Below, piece after piece: positions 14,908-21,625 of a stretch of 64,000 nt of DNA (positions are counted from its first letter, which is position 1; every line of letters begins with the position of its first letter). This DNA is from Gaiellasilicea sp033857955 (lineage in GTDB: Bacteria > Actinomycetota > Thermoleophilia > Gaiellales > Gaiellaceae): the NCBI GenBank assembly GCA_033857955.1, contig JAWVCW010000015.1:62001-126000 (forward strand). Reading direction: 5' to 3'. The notes under the pieces are model-generated. The model saw nothing but the letters and a program-made list of their open reading frames with translations. It did no database searches and was not told where the DNA came from. The translations under genes were made by a program, and so were the position numbers.

Positions 14908-15674
14908 TCAAGCGCCTGCACCTCCTGCTCGCGCTCGTGCTGGCCCTCGCGCTCGGTGGGCCGGGCATAGCGCGGGCCGACGACATCGGCAGCCCCCGCA
15001 AGGACGACAACATCGTCCAGGCGATCAACACGAAGAGCGGCTCGTCGCTCTTCAAGTTCGCGTTCTCACTGCGCAAGGTCACCGGCAAGGTCGTCGACAA
15101 CACGAACGCCGCGATCGCCTATTCGAGCTGCGAGAACTGCCGCACCACTGCGATCGCCATCCAGATCGTACTCGTCGTCGGCTCGCCCGACACGGTCACG
15201 CCGACGAATGCGGCGATCGCGATCAACGAGAACTGCACGCTCTGCCAGAGCTTCGCGACCGCCTTCCAGTTCGTGATCGGCGTCAAGGACGAGTCGGTGG
15301 AGCTGACGAGGGAAGGGAAGCGCGAGCTGCGACAGATCCTGCGCGAGTTCCGGGCGCTGAAGCACCACAACCTGACGCTCGAGGAGTTCCACGCGCGAAC
15401 GACAGCGCTCGGCGACCGCATCCGGCAGGTGCTGAAGACGCAGCTCGTCTCACGCCGAGACCACCGCGACGACGAGGAAGACGTCCGCGACGAGCAGGAT
15501 CAGGAGCAGCGACCCGCACCTCCGACCGACCCGGCGGCCACGACGTCGACCGACGAGCCGACGACCACCGAGCCGGCGACGACCGAACCGGCGACGACGG
15601 CATCGACGACGACTGAGACCACGCCCCCGCCGACGACGACCGAGACCACTCCGACGACGACCACCACGCCGTGA
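14904..15674 (+). CDS. Secreted CxxC protein with Thr/Glu/Pro-rich tail
   Basis: The start overlaps the protease stop (ATGA), so translation is coupled. A signal peptide (residues 1-25, cleavage after GIARA) precedes a 100-residue domain. That domain holds two related units, TNAAIAYSSCENCRTTAIAI and TNAAIAINENCTLCQSFATA, each with one CxxC. The NAA(I/V)A patch also occurs in the cores of the small peptides. A charged helical segment (ELRQILREFRALKHHN) and a repetitive Thr/Glu/Pro tail resembling the protease tail follow. I have no family name. It is probably an exported surface partner of the peptides. Confidence 0.75.
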   Translation: MIKRLHLLLALVLALALGGPGIARADDIGSPRKDDNIVQAINTKSGSSLFKFAFSLRKVTGKVVDNTNAAIAYSSCENCRTTAIAIQIVLVVGSPDTVTPTNAAIAINENCTLCQSFATAFQFVIGVKDESVELTREGKRELRQILREFRALKHHNLTLEEFHARTTALGDRIRQVLKTQLVSRRDHRDDEEDVRDEQDQEQRPAPPTDPAATTSTDEPTTTEPATTEPATTASTTTETTPPPTTTETTPTTTTTP

Positions 15675-16444
15675 CGCGGCTGCTGATCGGACTCGCTGCC
15701 GTGGCCGCGCTCTCGGGCTGCGGCGCCGGCGCGGGCGGCCCCGCGGGCCCCGCGCTGCGCGAGACGGCGACGAAGCTGGAGACGATCAAGACCGGGGTCC
15801 TCACGCTGAAGGTGAACATGGATCCCAAGGACGGCGATGCGTTCGGCTACGAGATCCACGGGCCGATCAAGCTCGCAGGCGAGGGAGAGGTGCCGCTCGC
15901 GGACGTCGAGTACACGCAGCGCGCCAACGGCCAGGAGGACACCGTGCGCCTCGTCCTCGACGAGAACGGCGGCTGGGTTGAGCGCGGCGGCGAGCGGACG
16001 CAGCTGACGCGGTCGCAGCTCGACGAGTTGCGCTCCGCCGGCTCGGTGCTCGGCCAGGGTGGACTCGAGAGCCTGGACTTCGAGGCGTGGATCGCGGATC
16101 CGAAGCGGTCCGACGGTCCCGGCGACACGGACAAGGTCTCCGGCAAGCTCGACGTCGTCGCGGCGATGAACGGCCTCGCAGGTCTGTCAGGGGTGCTCGG
16201 AAGCGACCCCGTTCGGCTCGACAAGTCGAACGGGAAGCAGGTCGAGGATGCGGTGAAGGACTCGAGCTTCGAGCTCCTCACCGGCAAGGACGACCGGCTG
16301 CTCCGCAAGCTCGCGCTGATGTTCGAGTTCGACGCCGACGTACCCGATGAGCTCCGCGACGAGCTCGGCAAGGACGCCGTCGGAGCGAGGTTCGAATTCG
16401 ACCTCGCCCTCGACGACGTCAATCAGCCGGTCGCGATCGGCTGA
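15671..16444 (+). CDS. Lipoprotein of the LppX/LprG type
   Basis: GTG at 15671 overlaps the previous stop by 4 bp. The lipobox LSGC lies at about residues 15-18, giving a membrane-anchored exolipoprotein of 257 residues. The beta-rich repeated pattern (KTGVLTLKVNM, FGYEIHGPIKL, VRLVLDENGGWVERGGE) and the overall size fit LppX/LprAFG-like folds, which carry hydrophobic ligands; this is a pattern-level assignment. It is the last gene of the peptide island operon and may hand a hydrophobic product across the envelope. Confidence 0.65.
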   Translation: MTRLLIGLAAVAALSGCGAGAGGPAGPALRETATKLETIKTGVLTLKVNMDPKDGDAFGYEIHGPIKLAGEGEVPLADVEYTQRANGQEDTVRLVLDENGGWVERGGERTQLTRSQLDELRSAGSVLGQGGLESLDFEAWIADPKRSDGPGDTDKVSGKLDVVAAMNGLAGLSGVLGSDPVRLDKSNGKQVEDAVKDSSFELLTGKDDRLLRKLALMFEFDADVPDELRDELGKDAVGARFEFDLALDDVNQPVAIG

Positions 16445-16447
16445 CCG

Positions 16448-16475
16448 CGACGACACGCGTTACTGCATGTCGTCG
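16448..16475. terminator. Short inverted repeat between convergent genes
   Basis: CGACGACA at 16448-16455 pairs with TGTCGTCG at 16468-16475. It overlaps the end of the vWA gene and follows the lipoprotein stop. It is a weak bidirectional terminator candidate. Confidence 0.3.
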
Positions 16476-17701
16476 TCGATCAGCGCGGACGTGCCCCGAG
16501 CGAGATCGGCTCCGATTTGCGAGAAGATCGTCTTCAACTCGCCGGCCGACGGCTTGTTGTAGAACCCGCCCGGCGACGCAATCTGCTGGATCGCCGAGTA
16601 CGCGGTGATCCCCGTTTCCGTAGTCCCGGTGTACGACGTGCAGACGTTCGCACCGCCGTTGACCGCGTTCAAGTCGTAGCCGATCGAGTAGATCACTGTC
16701 CCCTTCGCCTTGATCGCAGCCGCCGAGGTGACGCCCTGGTGGCAGGGCTTCGTCCGGTACGGCGAGCTGGTCGGGTAGAGGGTCGGGCCGGTGTTGGCGG
16801 CGCCGTCCGAGAGGAAGATGATCACGTTCTTCACAGTCGGGCGGCCGTTCGTCTCGAGCTGCTTCTGCGCCGCCTCGAGCGCGTCAGCGTACGCGGTGCG
16901 GCCACTGCCCTTCTGGCAGTTGATCGTCGAAACGAGCGTCGATGACGTCTGGAGGACGCGGCCCTGCGAGTAGTCGCTCGAGAGCGGGACGATGTTGTAG
17001 GCAGCCGAGGGCACGCTGTACGTAGCCTCGTTCGGGGTCGCGCAGCGGGCGACCGACCCGGTGCCGGTTGCAGGCGGCAGCACGGTCAGACCCACCCACT
17101 GGGTCGTCGGCTCGAGATACTGGAGGAAGGTCTTCATGCCTTCGCGGGCGTTGTTCAAGTCGGTACACGCCGGATCGGATGCGCCCGAGGAGGTCTGGCA
17201 CATCGAGCCCGTCCGGTCGAGCACCATCACGATGTCGAGCGGCGCGACGCCGCATGGCGAGCAGGCCGTCGAACGCGCGGTGATCTTGAACGTGTTGATG
17301 CCGAGCAGACCGGCGAAGAAGGTCTTCGTCGGAGCCTGCTCCATCACGACGACGGCGTTCATGGGATCGCACCCCGGAATCGAGGCGATGCACTTCGTCG
17401 TGATGGTCGTCGTGACGCCGTTGAGGTCGGCCTGCTGGTTCTTGCTGCCCACCGAGGAGCTGTACTGGCCGGCCACTGCCTTGGCCTTGGTTGCGTCGGG
17501 CAACTCCTGGGCGCCGGCAAGTGCGGCGGCGTCAGCAGACGCCTGAAGCGTGCGGTGCGCGTAGTACGCGTAGCCGACGTCGACGACGAGCGCTGCAAAG
17601 CCAAGCAGCACGATCAACATCAGAACCACGAGCACGATGACCTGACCGCGCTCTTCCTGCGGTCGGACTGTGTGCGTTCGTGCAAGCTTGTGCGAAACCA
17701 C
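16460..17701 (-). CDS. TadG-like pilus-assembly protein with von Willebrand A domain
   Basis: The 413-residue product starts from GTG at 17701, which has GGGGAGG 8 bp upstream. The N-terminal ERGQVIVLVVLMLIVLLGFA is the TadE/TadG prepilin-like segment, followed by the ADAAALAGAQ helix typical of TadG. A vWA domain with MIDAS-like DRTGSM starts near residue 160 and continues to IIFLSDGAANTG and beyond. It is rich in Cys (about ten), probably forming disulfides outside the cell. It lies apart from the tad operon (21.6-30.2 kb), downstream of yebC, with a 130-bp gap, and probably acts with that pilus system. Confidence 0.85.
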   Translation of the reverse strand: MVSHKLARTHTVRPQEERGQVIVLVVLMLIVLLGFAALVVDVGYAYYAHRTLQASADAAALAGAQELPDATKAKAVAGQYSSSVGSKNQQADLNGVTTTITTKCIASIPGCDPMNAVVVMEQAPTKTFFAGLLGINTFKITARSTACSPCGVAPLDIVMVLDRTGSMCQTSSGASDPACTDLNNAREGMKTFLQYLEPTTQWVGLTVLPPATGTGSVARCATPNEATYSVPSAAYNIVPLSSDYSQGRVLQTSSTLVSTINCQKGSGRTAYADALEAAQKQLETNGRPTVKNVIIFLSDGAANTGPTLYPTSSPYRTKPCHQGVTSAAAIKAKGTVIYSIGYDLNAVNGGANVCTSYTGTTETGITAYSAIQQIASPGGFYNKPSAGELKTIFSQIGADLARGTSALIDDDMQ

Positions 17702-17833
17702 GTCCAGAACCTCCCCTAAGACGGCGCGTCCGCACAACGCCTGTTGTTTTCCAGCTGCCCTGAGTCAACGCATCGGCCGCTCGGCAGCGAACCTTGCTCG
17801 CTCGAAAGAGGGATTTGCAGGCGTCTAGGGCGT

Positions 17834-18589
17834 TTAGGCGGAAACGGCCTCGAGGATCAGGTCGGAGATGTCGAAGTTCGCAGACACGTCCTGGACGTCG
17901 TCGTTGTCCTCCAGCTCCTCGATCAGGCGGATCAGCTTCTTCGCCGCCGCTTCCTCGGCCACCTCGACGGTCGTCTTCGGGATCATCGTCAGCTCGGCCG
18001 ACTGGACCTCGATGCCGGCAGCCTCGATCGCCGCGCGCACGGTAGCGAGGCTTTCCGGCGCGGACGAGACCTGGAAGACGGTCCCGTCGAGCTCGACGTC
18101 GTCCGCCCCACCTTCGGCCGCGGCCAGCGTCAGCTCGTCCTCGTCCACGGATTCGGCGTCGACGAGCACGACCCCGCGGCGCTCGAAGAGCCAGGCGACC
18201 GCGCCCGTTGTGCCGAGGTTCCCGCCGTGCTTCGCGAAGGTGTGCCGGACGTCGGAGGCGGTGCGGTTGCGGTTGTCGGTCAGCGCCTCGACGAGCACAG
18301 CGACGCCGTCCGGGCCATAGCCCTCGTAGACGATCGTCTCGAAGGCGGCGGCATCTGCATCGATGCCCGCGCCGCGTGCGATCGCGCGCTCGATCGTGTC
18401 CTTGGGCATCGAGTAGGACTTGGCCTTCTCGACCGCGTTCTGGAGCGCGAGGTTGGCCGCCGGATCCGGTCCCCCCTCCTTCGCGGCGACGATGATCGCC
18501 TTCGAGAGCTTCGTGAAGAGCTTGCCGCGCTTCGCGTCGGCGGCGCCCTTCTTGTGCTTGATCGTGGACCACTTGCTATGCCCTGACAC
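17834..18589 (-). CDS. YebC/PmpR-family protein (transcription or translation factor)
   Basis: The signature start MSGHSKWSTIKHKKGAADAK is complete, and the 251-residue length is standard. Homologues are DNA-binding regulators or help ribosomes through proline stretches; which applies here is not evident. The helical N-terminal domain is followed by domains 2 and 3 (GYGPDGVAVLVEALTDN and EDNDDVQDVSANFD). It overlaps the pdxT stop by 14 bp and follows the usual pdxT-yebC order. Confidence 0.95.
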   Translation of the reverse strand: MSGHSKWSTIKHKKGAADAKRGKLFTKLSKAIIVAAKEGGPDPAANLALQNAVEKAKSYSMPKDTIERAIARGAGIDADAAAFETIVYEGYGPDGVAVLVEALTDNRNRTASDVRHTFAKHGGNLGTTGAVAWLFERRGVVLVDAESVDEDELTLAAAEGGADDVELDGTVFQVSSAPESLATVRAAIEAAGIEVQSAELTMIPKTTVEVAEEAAAKKLIRLIEELEDNDDVQDVSANFDISDLILEAVSA

Positions 18590-19130
18590 TTCGCTCCTCT
18601 CTGATCAGCTCCAGGAATCTTTCATGCACGCGCGTGTCGGCCGTCAGCTCAGGGTGGAACGACGCGACGAGGAAGCGTCCCTCGCGTAGCAGCACCGGCA
18701 CGCCGTCGTGGCTCGCGAGCACTTCGACATCGGGCCCGGCGTCGGCCACGCGCGGAGCACGGATGAAGACCCCGCGGAGCGGCTCGGTCTCGCCCTCCAG
18801 CTCCAGGTCGGCCTCGAAGCTCGCGAGCTGGCGGCCGTAGCTGTTCCGCTCGACCTCCACATCGACGAGCCCGAGATGCGCTCGGTCGAGCAGGATCATC
18901 CCGGCGCAGGTGCCGAGCACCGGAGCGGAGAAGCTCCGGATCGCGTCCTCCAGGCCGTAGAGCCGCATCAGGCGCATGATCGCCGTCGACTCGCCGCCTG
19001 GAATCACGAGCCCGTCGAGGCCGTCGAGCTGCTCGGGCAGGCGAACCTCGACGACCTCGGCGCCGAGCGCCCGCAGCATCGCTCCGTGCTCGCGGAAGTT
19101 CCCCTGCACAGCGAGGACGCCAATCGTCAT
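18576..19130 (-). CDS. pdxT: Pyridoxal 5'-phosphate synthase glutaminase subunit PdxT
   Basis: Hydrolyses glutamine and passes ammonia to PdxS for vitamin B6 synthesis. The class I amidotransferase triad is visible: Cys75 in GTCAGMIL, His159 and Glu161 in SFHPELT. The oxyanion-region motif PGGEST is also present. The length is 184 residues. The partner pdxS lies 1.4 kb upstream on the same strand, separated by a membrane-protein gene and repeats. The stop overlaps yebC. Confidence 0.96.
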   Translation of the reverse strand: MTIGVLAVQGNFREHGAMLRALGAEVVEVRLPEQLDGLDGLVIPGGESTAIMRLMRLYGLEDAIRSFSAPVLGTCAGMILLDRAHLGLVDVEVERNSYGRQLASFEADLELEGETEPLRGVFIRAPRVADAGPDVEVLASHDGVPVLLREGRFLVASFHPELTADTRVHERFLELIREERSVRA

Positions 19131-19146
19131 GCCCTGAATTGTAGGT

Positions 19147-20058
19147 TCAGGCTTCGGTGTCGCCGTGCAGGCGTGCGAATCGCTCGCCCACGAGCCCGAG
19201 CGCCAGGATCAGGAGGCCCGCGAAGACGTAGTAGAGGGCGATCTGCCAGGGGTCGATGCCGCCCTGGGGATTGCCGATCTCGAACGGGACGAAGACGCCG
19301 ACGAAGGCCAGCCCGTCCTGGATGAAGTGCGTCGTCGTCGCGAGGATTCCGACCGCACCGAGCACGGCGTAGCTCGAGCGACCGAACGCGTACGCACCCG
19401 CGACGTACGCCACAGAGAGCAGGCCGATGAGGATCCAGTCGGCGGTGCCGTCGACGAGCGCGAGCACGCCGCCTCCGAACGCCAAGCTGCCGACGAAGTG
19501 GAGCCAGAAGCCGTACGGCTTGCGGCCCGAGCGGTCGACGGCGTGACCCGCAGCGACGAGGATCAGCCCGGCGACGATCGACATGATCTTCTCCGCACCC
19601 GGGTCGATGAGGGCCAACCAGAAGACGACCGCGATCGGGAGCACGAGGAGCGGCGCCCGGAAACGGCTGAGCGCCGCGAACGCGGCCACGATCGTCAGCA
19701 GCTCGAGCACCAGTGTCCCCGGCTGCCAGTCGTTGCCGGCGATGTCGTTGTCGAGGATCCCGATCAGGGATTCCAGCGCGCCCACGAAGAAGGCGAAGAA
19801 GACGACGGCGAGCGTGGCGAGAACTCCCGCGGCGACCGGGCGGCCGGCCTGCTGGAGGGCAAGGGCGAGCGCGACTGCGACCGCCGTGGCGAGCGCGCTG
19901 AAGCCGACGAGCGCCGCGTTGCCGTGATCCTGGCCCAGGACACCGAGCAGCGACGTGGTCGCGAAGAGCGCCACGAACCCGCCGATGTAAACGAGCGCGC
20001 TGCCGCTCGACCAGCGCGGCCGCAGCGCGTCGGCGGGCAGCAGGCGCTCGAGCGTCAC
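19147..20058 (-). CDS. Polytopic membrane protein (DUF2157-like), unknown function
   Basis: About nine or ten hydrophobic helices over 303 residues if started from GTG at 20058 (MTLERLLPADALRP). A longer frame to 20178 would run through the palindromic repeat at 20115 and is rejected. Conserved-looking loops include LIGILDNDIAGNDWQPGT and FEIGNPQGGIDPWQIALYY. There is no transporter signature. It sits between pdxS and pdxT, where some actinobacteria carry an unrelated gene. The start region contains CGTCAC-AAG-CGTGACG, a possible operator. Confidence 0.7.
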   Translation of the reverse strand: MTLERLLPADALRPRWSSGSALVYIGGFVALFATTSLLGVLGQDHGNAALVGFSALATAVAVALALALQQAGRPVAAGVLATLAVVFFAFFVGALESLIGILDNDIAGNDWQPGTLVLELLTIVAAFAALSRFRAPLLVLPIAVVFWLALIDPGAEKIMSIVAGLILVAAGHAVDRSGRKPYGFWLHFVGSLAFGGGVLALVDGTADWILIGLLSVAYVAGAYAFGRSSYAVLGAVGILATTTHFIQDGLAFVGVFVPFEIGNPQGGIDPWQIALYYVFAGLLILALGLVGERFARLHGDTEA

Positions 20059-20114
20059 GTCACAAGCGTGACGAGCGAGTCGGACGGCAGCAGCGCGAGG
20101 GACGAAGATCCGAG

Positions 20115-20137
20115 GCTTGTGTTTCTGAAACACAAGC
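20115..20137. repeat. Palindromic repeat TTGTGTTTC-T-GAAACACAA, copy 3
   Basis: A perfect 23-bp palindrome (GCTTGTGTTTC-T-GAAACACAAGC). Together with 20185-20203 it is the reverse complement of the pair at 8736-8824. GTAACCATGCGGG lies between the two copies, as CAACCATGCGG does in the other pair. Confidence 0.8.
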
Positions 20138-20184
20138 TCCTCCCGCCCACGTAACCATGCGGGTTCTCGCCAGCGCAACAGGCC

Positions 20185-20203
20185 TTGTGTTTCTGAAACA
20201 CAA
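20185..20203. repeat. Palindromic repeat TTGTGTTTC-T-GAAACACAA, copy 4
   Basis: A perfect 19-bp palindrome. The flanks CTT and AAAG exactly mirror copy 1 at 8736, so the two composite elements are in opposite orientation and bracket 11.4 kb. Confidence 0.8.
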
Positions 20204-20270
20204 AGTCTCCCGGACGGCCGTCAGCGGTCGGGACCCGCCCGGTCAGGCTGCGGCGCCGCCGGGGTTCTTG

Positions 20271-20475
20271 AGGCGCGCGAGGGCGGCGGAGGCCGGCTCC
20301 GCCGACCCGGGAAGCCGCCCGGTCAGGCTGCGGCGGCGCCGGGTTCCTGACGCGTGGCTGAGCGTGCGCGGCCGGAGGGGATAGTGCGTGAGCACAGACC
20401 CGGAGAGCCGCGTGCGCTCAGGCGCGCGAGGGCGGCGGAGGCCGGCTCCGCCGGCCCGGGAGCCGCCCGGTCAGG
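20271..20475. repeat. Two ~56-bp GC-rich direct repeats downstream of pdxS
   Basis: The unit starting AGGCGCGCGAGGGCGGCGGA and ending CCGCCCGGTCAGG occurs at 20271-20327 and 20420-20475 with only a few differences. Each contains a GGCGGAG-...-CTCCGCC hairpin. A CCCGGTCAGGCTGCGGCG motif also recurs at about 20238 and 20319. The interval 20206-20487 has no gene. The copy nearest pdxS begins 13 bp past its stop and may terminate it. Confidence 0.65.
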
Positions 20476-20487
20476 GACTCGGCGGGG

Positions 20488-21372
20488 TTACCAGCCGCGG
20501 GTTTCGAGCAGCTCGCTCGGCTCGAGCGAAGCCGTGGAGATGCCGACCATCGGCTCGCCGAGGCCCGCAGAGACACGGGCCAGGATCTCGGCGTCGCGGA
20601 AGTGCGTCGTCGCCTCGACGATCGCCTTCGCGCGCAACGCCGGATCGCCGGACTTGAAGATGCCCGAGCCGACGAAGACGCCGTCGGCGCCGAGCTGCAT
20701 GCAGAGAGCAGCGTCGGCCGGTGTGGCGATCCCGCCGGCGGTGAAGGTGACCACGGGCAGGCGGCCGTTTTCGGCGACCCACTTGACGAGCTCGTATGGG
20801 GCGCGCAGCTCCTTCGCCTCGGCGTAGAGCTCCTCCTCACGGAGCACGCCCAGCCGGCGGATGCCGCCGAAGACGGCGCGCATGTGCGTGACCGCGTTGA
20901 CGACGTCGCCGGTGCCTGCCTCGCCCTTCGTCCGAATCATCGCCGCGCCCTCTGCGATCCGGCGGAGCGCTTCGCCCAGGTTCGTCGCGCCGCAGACGAA
21001 GGGGATCTCGAACTGCCACTTGTCCACGTGGTGGGCGACGTCGGCCGGGGTCAGCACCTCCGACTCGTCGATGTAGTCGATCTCGAGCGCCTGCAGAATC
21101 TGTGCCTCGACGAAGTGGCCGATCCGGCACTTCGCCATCACGGGGATCGTCACCGCCTCCTGGATCTCCTGGACCATCGCCGGGTCCGACATGCGTGCGA
21201 CACCGCCGTCACGCCGAATGTCGGCCGGAACGCGCTCGAGGGCCATCACCGCGACCGCGCCGGAATCCTCGGCGATCTTCGCCTGCTCAGCGTTGACGAC
21301 GTCCATGATCACGCCGCCCTTGAGCATTTCGGCGAGCCCGCTCTTGACGCGCATCGTCCCGGTCTCGGTCAC
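20488..21372 (-). CDS. pdxS: Pyridoxal 5'-phosphate synthase lyase subunit PdxS
   Basis: Builds PLP from ribose 5-phosphate, glyceraldehyde 3-phosphate and ammonia delivered by PdxT. A GTG start at 21372 gives MTETGTMRVKSGLAEM and 294 residues, the standard length. Asp24 (IMDVVNAEQA), Lys81 (VMAKCRIGH), the loop TKGEAGTGDVVNA and the second active-site region FTAGGIATPADAA are visible. TACACT lies 6 bp before the GTG, so the mRNA may be leaderless. Confidence 0.96.
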   Translation of the reverse strand: MTETGTMRVKSGLAEMLKGGVIMDVVNAEQAKIAEDSGAVAVMALERVPADIRRDGGVARMSDPAMVQEIQEAVTIPVMAKCRIGHFVEAQILQALEIDYIDESEVLTPADVAHHVDKWQFEIPFVCGATNLGEALRRIAEGAAMIRTKGEAGTGDVVNAVTHMRAVFGGIRRLGVLREEELYAEAKELRAPYELVKWVAENGRLPVVTFTAGGIATPADAALCMQLGADGVFVGSGIFKSGDPALRAKAIVEATTHFRDAEILARVSAGLGEPMVGISTASLEPSELLETRGW

Positions 21373-21490
21373 GCCGAGAGTGTAGCCGCCCCCGCAAACC
21401 ACATTCGCATCCCAAGCGCGGATGTGCGATGACTACGCATACCGAACGCGACTCCTCTCCCCCTCCAGACGGAGCGGCCGCCTCGGCGGC

Positions 21491-21602
21491 TGGGCCGTCT
21501 GGCCCAGAAAGGAGCGTTCGGTAGAGGGGTCTGCTCTTGACGAGTAGACCCCTCGCTTTTGGCGCGCGAAGACCCCTGAAGGGCACGGACGGAGTCCGTG
21601 CC
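21491..21602. terminator. Cluster of three hairpins between the tad operon and pdxS
   Basis: TGGGCC-GTCT-GGCCCA lies at 21491-21506. A longer stem (GAGGGGTCT...AGACCCCTC) at 21524-21554 is followed on the plus strand by GCTTTT. GGCACGGAC-GGA-GTCCGTGCC lies at 21582-21602. They follow the last gene of the pilus operon on the minus strand and probably end that transcript. The rest of 21373-21625 shows no gene. Confidence 0.6.
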
Positions 21603-21625
21603 GCCGCCCTCGATTCGTGATGGAG

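Noticed and set aside
19147..20178. Extended membrane-protein frame starting at 20178
   Set aside because: The extra N-terminus is translated from the palindromic repeat and is unlike a protein; GTG 20058 is preferred.
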